A DNA stretch of 64,000 nucleotides from Pseudalkalibacillus decolorationis (GTDB lineage: Bacteria > Bacillota > Bacilli > Bacillales > Fictibacillaceae): NCBI RefSeq assembly GCF_024609785.1, contig NZ_JANHJQ010000016.1:34858-98857 (forward strand), read 5' to 3'. Shown one piece after another: positions 54,976 to 63,275 of the stretch (positions are counted from its first letter, which is position 1; every line of letters begins with the position of its first letter). Under the pieces are notes generated by a model. That model was given only the letters and a program-made list of their open reading frames with translations. It was not told the DNA's origin and ran no database searches. A program made the translations under genes and the position numbers.

Positions 54976-55935
54976 ATGCTGAAGATGTATCTATATCCCT
55001 TGTTAGTAGTTATAGCAGCTAGTAGTTATGGTGTAGTTTCAACCATCATAAAACTAGCAATGCATAGTGGTTATTCGGTGTCGGAAGCAGTTACAAGTCA
55101 ATTTTTTATCGGTTTTTGTATCGCTTTGTGTATTTTCTTTCTTTCAAACAGAACAAAATTAAGCTTTAATGGATTTAAAATTCTTATCTTTGCAGGCGTT
55201 TTAACAGGGTTGACAAATATTTTATATGGTCATTCTTTGAATTATTTACCTGCTTCTTTGGCAGTTGTACTACTGTTTCAATTTACATGGATAGGCATGT
55301 TGATTTCTTGTATAACAAAACGCCAATTTCCTAGTCGTATTGAATTTATTTCTTTAATAATATTGATTACTGGTACCATACCAGCAGCTGGTTTGATTGA
55401 TGTTGATTTATCTCAAATACCTTTTCAAGGTTGGTTATGGGGGTTATCGGCAGCTCTTTGTTATTCCCTATTTTTATTTGTTAATGGTAGGGCAACTAAA
55501 AATATGACAACCTCTAATCGGTTGGTATGGGTTTCTTTTTTTGCTTTTATTATGTCGGCTGTTTTTCAGTCTCCTGAAATTATTTGGAATGGGACTTTGT
55601 TTAACGAAGGACTTTGGATTTATGGTTTGGCATTAGGGTTATTTGGCATGATTATTCCAGTTTTCTTATTTACTATTGCAGTTCCTAAAGTTGGATTGGG
55701 TATGTCATCAATATTGAGTGCTGTTGAATTGCCAATCGCGGTAATGGTGTCAGTCATATTACTAAGTGAAACTGTTACTACGTTGCAAATAGTAGGTATA
55801 GCAATCATTATTCTCGGTATGAGTTTACCAACAATGCTAAATAGAAATATATTATCAGTTGAAAATAAGGCTGTTAAACAAAAAGTAAAAAATAAATCTT
55901 ACATGTTTGGTGAATTTAATAAACACAGTAGCTAG
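54976..55935 (+). CDS. EamA/DMT family transporter
   Basis: 319 residues with ten transmembrane segments in two EamA repeats. It opens YPLLVVIAASSYGVVSTII, the second repeat begins GWLWGLSAALCYSLFLFVNG, and SSILSAVELPIAVMVSVILL closes it. The substrate is unknown; DMT proteins export metabolites or drugs. AAGGAGGAG precedes the ATG. It lies between two PfkB kinases, but its role in the nucleoside cluster is not evident. Confidence 0.88.
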   Translation: MLKMYLYPLLVVIAASSYGVVSTIIKLAMHSGYSVSEAVTSQFFIGFCIALCIFFLSNRTKLSFNGFKILIFAGVLTGLTNILYGHSLNYLPASLAVVLLFQFTWIGMLISCITKRQFPSRIEFISLIILITGTIPAAGLIDVDLSQIPFQGWLWGLSAALCYSLFLFVNGRATKNMTTSNRLVWVSFFAFIMSAVFQSPEIIWNGTLFNEGLWIYGLALGLFGMIIPVFLFTIAVPKVGLGMSSILSAVELPIAVMVSVILLSETVTTLQIVGIAIIILGMSLPTMLNRNILSVENKAVKQKVKNKSYMFGEFNKHSS

Positions 55936-56059
55936 AATCATTTCAGTTATACGAATACTAGTTCAGACTTACTAGTTGTTACTTTTCGACCCCTATCTTT
56001 TAATCAAAATTATAACAGAAAGTGGAATCATTATTGAAAATATATTGCTGATAGACAAT

Positions 56060-56095
56060 GCCTCATCCAATAGATAAAACGGATGAGGCTATTTT
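56060..56095 (+). terminator. Terminator downstream of the EamA gene
   Basis: GCCTCATCC / GGATGAGGC is followed by TATTTT. Confidence 0.75.
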
Positions 56096-56280
56096 GGTTA
56101 GGATCAGCATCAATTTTAAGTGCTATTGTGTTACCAATTTTTGTTGTAGATTTTGTTTTGTTAGTACATGAAAGTGTAAATATTGTACAGGTATCTGGTA
56201 TGGATCTTATATTTATTGGGCTGATATTACCATCAATAAAGGCAATAAATTGCGATGATAAACAAAATAATATGAAATAA
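56095..56280 (+). pseudogene. Fragment of a second EamA/DMT transporter
   Basis: About 60 codons similar to the C-terminus of the gene just upstream: SASILSAIVLPIFVVDFVLL here against SSILSAVELPIAVMVSVILL there, and then LIFIGLILPSIKA. It has no N-terminal part and starts inside a terminator, so it is a leftover of a duplication or of an earlier tandem gene. Confidence 0.6.
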
Positions 56281-56306
56281 TGTGTTGGTTTTTATTGAAA
56301 ATACTA

Positions 56307-56347
56307 TTGACAATTTAAAATGAAAACGTATACTAAACATGTGTTTA
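56307..56347 (+). promoter_or_regulatory. Promoter of the pseudouridine operon with operator dyad
   Basis: TTGACA (56307-56312) and TATACT (56329-56334) are 16 nt apart. TAAACATGTGTTTA (56334-56347) is a 6+2+6 dyad over the start site, and a related TTTAATTAATAAA follows directly (56343-56355). Binding there would repress. The same TAAAC-N4-GTTT form occurs before the HTH-kinase gene. Confidence 0.65.
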
Positions 56348-56387
56348 ATTAATAAACATTTGTAATGAAAAAAAGGGGGGTGTGAAA

Positions 56388-57389
56388 ATGACTGATGATA
56401 TTAATGAAAATAAAGAATTAATTTTAGGCATGATTAGAGAAAAGGGTTATGTTTTAAATAATACAATCCCTATTATTTGCATAGGGGGAGCTAACGTAGA
56501 TAGGAAATTCTATGCGAAATATGAAATTACTAATGGAACGTCTAATCCAGTAAAATCCTCTAGAACGGTTGGGGGAGTAGCTAGAAATATTGCCGAAAAC
56601 TTAGGAAGATTGGGTGAGGAAGTTATACTAATTTCAGGAAGTGGTTACGATTCGGAATGGGAAGAGATTTATAATTTATCGTCACCTTTTATGAATTTAG
56701 AGCATGTCGCTCAATTTGAAAATTCGTCAACAGGTTCCTATACAGCAGTTTTAGATAAGAATGGTGATCTATCAATTGCATTTGCAGACATGGATGTTTA
56801 TGAAACTATTACACCTGAATTGTTGATAAAAAACAGGAATATTCTTAGAAGAGCTAAATGTATCGTAGTGGATTTGAATTGTCCAAGTGAAACGATTGAT
56901 TTTCTTTGTTCCTTCACATCTAAATATAATATTCCATTGGTCATTATCCCTGTTTCGTCTCCAAAAATGAATAAACTTCCAAAAACTTTAAACGTAGTGA
57001 GCTGGCTCATCGTAAATAAAGATGAAACAGAAACTTTTATGAATATTAAAATTAATGATGAGAAAGATTGGGAAAATTCAGTTAAGAGGTGGTTAGAGTT
57101 AGGCGTAAAAAATGTAATTGTAACCAATGGATCAAAAGGTGTAATGACAGGTAATGAGACTGGTGAGATTCATTTTTTCCCAGCTATCGAAACGCCAATG
57201 GTGGTTGATGTTACAGGTGCAGGAGATTCATTTTGTTCAGGTGTTATATATTCCTGGTTACAAAAGAAAGAGATTAATTACATTATAAAATCTGGTTTGG
57301 TCAATGCCCATAAAACAATTATGTCAAAGTATACAGTTAGACCGGAATTATCACAAAAACAATTTATATTAGATATGGAGGCTATTTAA
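56388..57389 (+). CDS. Pseudouridine kinase paralogue without the DNA-binding domain
   Basis: 333 residues of the PfkB family, related to the protein at 53390-54481. It has IPIICIGGANVDRKFYAKYE, VGGVARNIAENLGRLGEEV and the catalytic DVTGAGDSFCSG near residue 282. Only a stub of the helix-turn-helix remains at the N-terminus (ENKELILGMIREKGYVLNN), with the recognition helix missing. It directly abuts psuG (stop and start codons adjacent), so it is the operon's kinase. AAAGGGGGG lies before the ATG at 56388. Confidence 0.85.
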   Translation: MTDDINENKELILGMIREKGYVLNNTIPIICIGGANVDRKFYAKYEITNGTSNPVKSSRTVGGVARNIAENLGRLGEEVILISGSGYDSEWEEIYNLSSPFMNLEHVAQFENSSTGSYTAVLDKNGDLSIAFADMDVYETITPELLIKNRNILRRAKCIVVDLNCPSETIDFLCSFTSKYNIPLVIIPVSSPKMNKLPKTLNVVSWLIVNKDETETFMNIKINDEKDWENSVKRWLELGVKNVIVTNGSKGVMTGNETGEIHFFPAIETPMVVDVTGAGDSFCSGVIYSWLQKKEINYIIKSGLVNAHKTIMSKYTVRPELSQKQFILDMEAI

Positions 57390-58316
57390 ATGAAAAAATA
57401 TATTGAATTATCTACAGAGGTACAACAAGCAAAAGAGGAAGGAAAAGCAATCGTTGCATTAGAATCTACTATTATTTCTCATGGTATGCCTTATCCTCAA
57501 AACGTAAAAATGGCTCGAGAAGTTGAACAAATTGTTCGTGATAACGGGGCTGTTCCAGCAACAATTGCGATCATTGATGGGAAAATTAAAATTGGTTTAA
57601 CAGATGATGAATTAGAGGTATTTGGTAAAAGTTCAGATGTTGCTAAAGTATCCAGACGGGATTTACCTCAAATTATTGCTACAAAACAATTAGGTGCAAC
57701 GACTGTCGCAACAACAATGATTTGTGCTGATTTAGCAGACATCAAAATCTTTGTAACAGGTGGTATTGGTGGGGTTCATAAAGGGGCAGAAACCACTATG
57801 GATATCTCAGCTGACCTTGAAGAATTAGCTCAAACCGATGTAGCTGTAATTTGTGCAGGTGCTAAATCAATCCTAGATTTAGCTCTTACTCTAGAATACC
57901 TTGAAACAAAAGGAGTTCCTGTAATTGGATATGAAACAGAGTGCTTGCCAGCATTCTACACAAGAAAGAGTGAACATCAATTAAACTTCTCTACTAATTC
58001 AATCAATGATATTGCTGAAACATTAAAAACTAAATGGGAATTAAACCTTAAAGGTGGAGCAGTAATCGCTAACCCAATTCCTAAGGAATATGCTCTGGAC
58101 GAGGATTATATCAATGGCATTATCGATCAAGCAATCAAAGAAGCAAAAGAAAATCATATTAGTGGTAAAGATAGTACACCATTCTTGCTAGGTAAAATTA
58201 AGGAATTAACTGACGGTAAAAGCCTTGATGCCAATATAGAATTAGTAAAACACAATGCTAAAGTAGGAACTCAAATTGCAGTTAGTTTCAATAAAAAAAC
58301 TAAAATGAGTTCGTAA
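57390..58316 (+). CDS. psuG: Pseudouridine-5'-phosphate glycosidase
   Basis: 308 residues of the PsuG/IndA family. It cleaves the C-C glycosidic bond of pseudouridine 5'-phosphate to uracil and ribose 5-phosphate. Conserved blocks are VALESTIISHGMPYPQNVKM near residue 21, SRRDLPQIIATKQLGATTV near 88, and VFVTGGIGGVHKGAE-like FVTGGIGGVHKGAETTMDIS near 125. TGGAGGC precedes the ATG. The kinase upstream makes its substrate. Confidence 0.94.
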   Translation: MKKYIELSTEVQQAKEEGKAIVALESTIISHGMPYPQNVKMAREVEQIVRDNGAVPATIAIIDGKIKIGLTDDELEVFGKSSDVAKVSRRDLPQIIATKQLGATTVATTMICADLADIKIFVTGGIGGVHKGAETTMDISADLEELAQTDVAVICAGAKSILDLALTLEYLETKGVPVIGYETECLPAFYTRKSEHQLNFSTNSINDIAETLKTKWELNLKGGAVIANPIPKEYALDEDYINGIIDQAIKEAKENHISGKDSTPFLLGKIKELTDGKSLDANIELVKHNAKVGTQIAVSFNKKTKMSS

Positions 58317-58328
58317 TTAGTATAAACT

Positions 58329-58402
58329 CAACTTCTATAAAGTTAACTTTCTCAGATTATTGCTTATAACAATATCAACTAGACTTTATAGAAGTTGTTT
58401 TT
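58329..58402 (+). terminator. Long-loop terminator between psuG and nupC
   Basis: A perfect 15-bp stem CAACTTCTATAAAGT / ACTTTATAGAAGTTG encloses 39 nt and is followed by TTTTTT. It may reduce read-through into the transporter gene. Confidence 0.8.
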
Positions 58403-58445
58403 TAAAAGAGATGAAAACGCTAACATCTAAAGGGAGAGGCTCCAC

Positions 58446-59627
58446 ATGAATTTTATATTCTTAATAACAGGAATTTTGCTTGTTTTTGTTATTGCTTTTT
58501 TATTTAGTAATAATAGAAAAGAAATAAAATATAAACGAATTCTGATCATGTTAGCTGTGCAGATCGTTTTAGTATACTTCATGATGAATACTAGTATCGG
58601 TTTAATTGCTATTACCAAAGTGGGCGTGTTTTTTGAAAAATTAATGGAGATTGCTGATTCAGGAATTCAATTTGTATTTGGTGGTATGGTGAATAAAGGT
58701 GCAACAACGTTTTTCTTTGTAGCGTTATTGCCTCTTGTTTTCATCTCAGTTTTAATTGGAATACTAAATTATATAAAAGTATTACCATTCATAATCAATT
58801 ATTTAGGTCTATTTTTAAGTAAAATAACTGGAATGGGTAAACTAGAAAGCTATTTTGCTGTATCTACAGCTGCATTTGGGCAACCAGAAGTGTTCTTAAC
58901 AATTATCAAACAAATTCCCCTTTTATCTCCAAAAAGACTTTACACAATTTGTACTTCGGCAATGAGTGCAGTAAGTATGGCGATGGTTGGGGCGTATATG
59001 ACGATGTTAGAGCCAAAATATGTTGTAACAGCCGTTGTATTGAATATTTTTAGTGCACTAATAATTGCTAATATTATTAACCCATATGATTTAGAAGATA
59101 ATGAGGATTTAATTCAAATTGAAGAAAAAGAAAGAGTTCCTTTCTTCCAAATGGTTGGAGAAAGTGTAATGGATGGATTTAAAATTGTTATAGTCGTTGC
59201 TGCAATGCTATTGGGGTTTATTTCCTTGATGGAATTGATAAATGTGATCTTTTTAGGCATATTTCAAGTTTCTTTCCAAACGGTTATTGGTTATATTTTT
59301 GCACCAATCGCATTCCTAATGGGAGTTCCATGGGCAGAGGCTGTACAAGCAGGTGGGATTATGGCTACAAAACTTGTTACTAATGAATTTGTTGCAATGT
59401 TGAATTTTGGTGAAATATCAAAACATCTTTCCGATAAAACAGTTGCAATTGTATCCGTTTATTTAGTTAGTTTTGCAAATTTTGGGACAGTAGGTATTGT
59501 TGCGGGTTCAATCAAATCAATCAGTGAAAAACAAGGCAGTTATGTTTCAAAATTTGCTTTAAAACTCTTGTTAGGGGCAACATTGGCTTCTGTAATTTCA
59601 GGTACAATTATGGGTGTTGTCATTTAA
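58446..59627 (+). CDS. NupC/CNT family nucleoside transporter
   Basis: 393 residues with about 9-10 transmembrane segments. The concentrative nucleoside transporter blocks are GIQFVFGG near residue 74, KITGMGKLESYFAVSTAAFGQ-type GMGKLESYFAVSTAAFGQPE near 130, and TKLVTNEFVAMLNFGE near 307. It imports nucleosides with H+ or Na+. In this operon, pseudouridine or a related nucleoside is the likely cargo. AAAGGGAGAGG precedes the ATG. Confidence 0.92.
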   Translation: MNFIFLITGILLVFVIAFLFSNNRKEIKYKRILIMLAVQIVLVYFMMNTSIGLIAITKVGVFFEKLMEIADSGIQFVFGGMVNKGATTFFFVALLPLVFISVLIGILNYIKVLPFIINYLGLFLSKITGMGKLESYFAVSTAAFGQPEVFLTIIKQIPLLSPKRLYTICTSAMSAVSMAMVGAYMTMLEPKYVVTAVVLNIFSALIIANIINPYDLEDNEDLIQIEEKERVPFFQMVGESVMDGFKIVIVVAAMLLGFISLMELINVIFLGIFQVSFQTVIGYIFAPIAFLMGVPWAEAVQAGGIMATKLVTNEFVAMLNFGEISKHLSDKTVAIVSVYLVSFANFGTVGIVAGSIKSISEKQGSYVSKFALKLLLGATLASVISGTIMGVVI

Positions 59628-59655
59628 TTTTTATTTTATATAGAGGTGATATAGG

Positions 59656-60585
59656 ATGACTGCAAGAAAAATTATTATGGATTGTGATCCAGGTCATGAT
59701 GACGCAATTTCAATTATTTTGGCTGCTGTGCAACCGGAATTGGAGATTATAGGTATTACGACGGTTTCTGGAAATGCAGAAATTGAAAAAACGACTATGA
59801 ATGCATTAAAAATATGTGATTTAGTATCCTTAACTGATGTTGTCGTTTCCAAAGGGGCAAGTGAGCCATTGGTTCGGTTTCGAGAAACTGCACCTAGTAT
59901 TCATGGAGATTCGGGTCTAGATGGTCCGGTGTTGCCTGAACCTTCCCGCAGCTGGAGTGAGGAACATGGGTCTGATACAATCGTTAGACTTATAAAAGAA
60001 TCAAAAGAGCCTGTTACAATTCTTCCAACAGGACCATTAACAAATATTGCGTTGGCTTTATCCAAAGCACCAGAAATTAAGGACAAAATTGAAGAGATTG
60101 TACTTATGGGTGGTGGAACATATGGTAACTGGACACCAACTGCCGAATTTAATATTTGGGCTGATCCAGAAGCCGCAAAAAAAGTATTTGATAGTGGTAT
60201 ACCAACAGTAGTTATGGGGTTGGATATAACACATCAAGCCTTAGCAACAAAAGAGGTTATCGATCAAGTGAATAAAATTGATAACAATGTTGCTAAAATA
60301 GTTGGTGAATTATTAGTGTTTTTTGCATCAACATATAAAGAAATGTTCGATTTTGACGGTGCACCAGTACACGATGTATTAACTGTTGCATATTGTGTTG
60401 CACCAGAATTGTTTAAAACAAAAGATGTAAATATTACAGTGGAAACGAAAGGAGAGTTTACTGCTGGAACAACCTTAATTGATCTACATGGGATCACTGG
60501 TAGAAAAGTTAATGCTAAGTTTGGTTTAGAACTTGAAGTAGAAGATTTTTGGAAGCTAATGATTGAAGCACTTAAAAGGTACTAG
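59656..60585 (+). CDS. Inosine/uridine-preferring nucleoside hydrolase
   Basis: 309 residues of the IunH/Rih family. The calcium-binding N-terminal motif MDCDPGHDDAISIIL is intact, followed by VSKGASEPLVR and the HGDSGLDGP loop near residue 80. EFNIWADPEAAKKVFDSG lies near 162, and APVHDVLTVAY near 237 holds the catalytic histidine. It splits N-ribosides to base and ribose and complements the PsuK-PsuG route for ordinary nucleosides. GAGGTGAT precedes the ATG. Last gene of the cluster. Confidence 0.93.
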   Translation: MTARKIIMDCDPGHDDAISIILAAVQPELEIIGITTVSGNAEIEKTTMNALKICDLVSLTDVVVSKGASEPLVRFRETAPSIHGDSGLDGPVLPEPSRSWSEEHGSDTIVRLIKESKEPVTILPTGPLTNIALALSKAPEIKDKIEEIVLMGGGTYGNWTPTAEFNIWADPEAAKKVFDSGIPTVVMGLDITHQALATKEVIDQVNKIDNNVAKIVGELLVFFASTYKEMFDFDGAPVHDVLTVAYCVAPELFKTKDVNITVETKGEFTAGTTLIDLHGITGRKVNAKFGLELEVEDFWKLMIEALKRY

Positions 60586-60638
60586 AATCTAATATTAAAG
60601 GATGTTAATAAGTTTGGTGAAATATATTTGGATTGCAA

Positions 60639-61055
60639 CTAATAACGTAGGGAAAGCTTCATGATTTCAAGAGATGTTTTCGTATTTAGGTTATAAAATA
60701 AAAACGTTGAATGATTTACAATGGTGCTCCGAAAAAGGCCGCAGCTATTTAAAGTAATCGCGATTGTTAAGACTAACGCGAGTAACCATAAAGGAATACT
60801 TGGATACCATATATGGATAATAGCTGCACCTGCAATTGCTTCAATGGCAATAACGATAACCCATTGAAACCAATAAAGCACCAACTGTTACGCCTGCTCA
60901 TGGTCCAATTGCGTCTCGTGCATATTCAGAAAATAAACTGCTTGCAGGATTAGCGTGACGATTTCACCCAGTATTTTCATAATGAAGAATTAAAACACTA
61001 GAAATTACATAAGAAACTAAGATACCAGGCCCGACCTTGTGTAGGCCTAAATCAC
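60639..61055 (-). pseudogene. Decayed amino acid permease (APC family)
   Basis: Read on the minus strand, pieces of an amino acid permease N-terminal half are visible: GPGILVSYVISSVLIL, ANPASSLFSEYARDAIGP, then, after a frame change near 60884, VLYWFQWVIVIAIEAIAGAA and HIWYPSIPLWLLALVLTIAI. There are at least two in-frame stops and one frameshift. Both ends of the gene are missing. The rest of 60586-61360 holds nothing else recognised. Confidence 0.8.
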
Positions 61056-61360
61056 AAAGAAAGAGCGCAAAGGGTTTGAGGAGATGCAGACCAAACTTTT
61101 CCATTTATCAACAATAAAAAATCAGTTAAATGATAAGTTCTATTTAGGAGAAAGGGCGTCAGAAACATCAGTTGCTACCTTCCCCTAAGTTGTTGTCTAA
61201 GAAATGTTTCCTAGGGTTTCAGCACTATAATTGGCTTAACTATGTATACTTATGTATGCCTATGGAATGAGATTGCTTTCTGAATGTTTAATCTTTCTTT
61301 TTGTATGGAAATACATAGAGGTAATAACTATCTTATAAAATGAAAGGGGCTTTGAAAAAA

Positions 61361-61963
61361 ATGAAGCGTGCGACATTATTTTTAATTATGCTGATGCTCG
61401 TCCTTGCTCTTGCTGCATGTGCTGGTACTGATGACAACAAAGAAAATCAAAATGAAAAGTCAAAAAAAGGGACAGGTATGGAAAAAGACAACGGAGAAAA
61501 GGAAAATAATAAAGATACAGTAAATGTTAATTTGAAAAATGGGGACGGAGATAAGGTAGGTTCTGCAAAATTAAAACAGGAATCTAATGGTGTGAGGATT
61601 CAACTTAAGGTTTCTAAGTTGTCTAAAGGGACACATGGGTTCCATATCCATGAAAAAGGGCAATGTAAAGCACCGGACTTTAAGTCAGCGGGCGGGCATT
61701 TCAATCCGACAGACGCGAGTCACGGTTTTGATCATCCAAAAGGAGAACATGCTGGTGACCTCCCTAATATTGAAGTAGGAAAAGACGGAACCGTTGAAGA
61801 AGAATTTCTAGCGAAGAATGTGACATTAAAGAAAGGTAAAGAAAATTTATTATTCGATAAAGACGGAAGTGCACTTGTTATCCATGCTGAAGCGGATGAT
61901 GGTAAATCCCAACCTTCAGGTGATGCGGGAGATCGTGTGGCGTGCGGTGTAATAAGTGAATAA
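61361..61963 (+). CDS. sodC: Cu/Zn superoxide dismutase-like lipoprotein
   Basis: About 200 residues. A lipoprotein signal ends in the lipobox LALAAC, followed by a Lys/Glu/Asn-rich linker (to about residue 60) and a SodC domain. The copper/zinc ligand pattern is present (GFHIHEKGQC, GGHFNP, HGFDHPKGEHAGDLPN, VIHAEADD), as is the disulfide cysteine pair (GQC and ACGVISE). Some Bacillus homologues (YojM) lack ligands, but here all six histidine positions and the aspartate seem present. ATG 61361 is preferred; ATG 61340 overlaps the AAAGGGG. Expected on the outer face of the membrane. Confidence 0.9.
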   Translation: MKRATLFLIMLMLVLALAACAGTDDNKENQNEKSKKGTGMEKDNGEKENNKDTVNVNLKNGDGDKVGSAKLKQESNGVRIQLKVSKLSKGTHGFHIHEKGQCKAPDFKSAGGHFNPTDASHGFDHPKGEHAGDLPNIEVGKDGTVEEEFLAKNVTLKKGKENLLFDKDGSALVIHAEADDGKSQPSGDAGDRVACGVISE

Positions 61964-61969
61964 TCAGAC

Positions 61970-62004
61970 GCCGGGATGGGAGGGCACTCCTCCCGGCTGT
62001 TTTG
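61970..62004 (+). terminator. Terminator of sodC
   Basis: GCCGGGA / TCCCGGC is followed by TGTTTTG. Confidence 0.75.
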
Positions 62005-62176
62005 TATCAACTATTATGATATTCCTGAAGACGTAGCTACTGGAAGCTCTAATGTTGCATAGCTTTTATTAGGATAAATATCATCATTTTGAAAATGGTA
62101 AATCCGTTAAGTTACTCGCTCCATTATTTTTGTCGGATTTATTGTACTCTCATGCTAAGATCGGATCAGTGAACTC

Positions 62177-62389
62177 TTGGCAGCATGTTTTATGAAATTT
62201 GTTTGTGATCAAATCAGTGACCTTGATTGGTCGATCGCTCTCCAACAACTAATCGAGCTTCTTCAAGATACCCTTAAGAAGACGAACAAAAAGACGAAGA
62301 AACTGATTAAAAATCGAGTACAACAATGGATTGTAGGTTTACCTAACTACATCAAGGGATACCTGCCTATTTCAGTCTGCGAAAGTTGA
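62177..62389 (+). pseudogene. C-terminal remnant of an IS4-like transposase
   Basis: A 70-codon frame ending LPNYIKGYLPISVCES, which I recognise as resembling the C-terminus of IS4-family transposases of Bacillaceae. DWSIALQQLIELLQDTLKKT and KKTKKLIKNR precede it. A stop lies just upstream (near 62158) and the catalytic DDE part is absent. It ends 7 nt before repeat copy 11. The assignment rests on the tail motif only. Confidence 0.45.
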
Positions 62390-62394
62390 GTCGA

Positions 62395-62487
62395 TAAAGA
62401 AAACTTGGCTAGCGCCAAGCCTTAGCGCAGGTGATCGCCTTAGTTGCGCTTATACTATAGAAAGTATTTTTATACTTTCTTAACGTG
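62395..62487 (+). repeat. Dispersed three-hairpin repeat, copy 11
   Basis: A full copy. The central palindrome reads GGTGATCGCC, one change that leaves a G-T wobble when read in this direction. It starts right after the transposase remnant, and its CGTG end is followed by a weak hairpin (AAAGTCA / TGACTTT, 62495-62523). Confidence 0.92.
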
Positions 62488-62608
62488 TTATCAAAAAGTC
62501 ATTTGAGCTCTTTAGGTGACTTTCATATTAAAGATAGCTGGTGATTTTCTATCTAATTCCGTACAATCCATGATAAAATAGGAAAAAAGAAGCCGGAGGA
62601 AAAACCAA

Positions 62609-62896
62609 ATGGAAGAAACATTGATACAAATTCTCAATGAAATTAAAAAAGTGAATAACCGTTTAGTTAACTTAGAAACAGGACAAGAACGTATAGAAAC
62701 AAAAGTAGACCATCTCTCATCGGAAATGCGTAGTCATTTCAATCACATTGAAGGAAAGTTAGACCAACACCAAGCTGTGTTCAAGGTTGTTTCAGATGAA
62801 ATGAAAAGTGTTAATTTTGATGTTGATTATTTGAGTTCTAAAACCGGAAAGCACGATACAGAAATCAACAATATAAAGAAAAAACTTCAATCTTAA
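62609..62896 (+). CDS. Small coiled-coil protein
   Basis: 95 residues, almost entirely heptad-like: LIQILNEIKKVNNRLVNLET, IETKVDHLSSEMRSHFNHIE, HDTEINNIKKKLQS. Short Bacillus proteins of this type are common and uncharacterised, sometimes in phage-related regions. CCGGAGGA lies before the ATG. No transmembrane segment or signal peptide is seen. It stands alone. Confidence 0.75.
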   Translation: MEETLIQILNEIKKVNNRLVNLETGQERIETKVDHLSSEMRSHFNHIEGKLDQHQAVFKVVSDEMKSVNFDVDYLSSKTGKHDTEINNIKKKLQS

Positions 62897-63275
62897 TAGA
62901 CTACTTAACTCCTTTTCACGGTCTACCATCATATCAATCCATTGTTCCCCGTCCTCAATCAATCCATATTAATTGTTTCTCTTCTCGCCGCCCTAGGACT
63001 TTTAATTTCAGTAACCCCCCTATAACCATTTCCATGATCCTCCAAATCGATTCAAAAGTGAACTCAAACCGCTAATTGACACCTAAACTATAGCATCCTC
63101 TATTTCAATTCTTCCCATTAGATCTTTCTTCTAGCAGTAACTTTGTAATTCGGCCTGATAAATCGTTTTGATATTCCAGTTGCATTCTCATTAGCATCCA
63201 TTAATTCTTGACATTCCCTTCTTGTTGGCATGAAAATTGCAATTAATTGAAGTGAGAATGAAGGGGGTAATAGTG
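62897..63275. other. Intergenic region
   Basis: C/T-rich, with no open frame, hairpin or repeat that I can support. A TTGACA (63209-63214) about 60 nt before the next gene, followed by GCATGAAAATTGC, may be part of the panE-like promoter. Confidence 0.4.
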
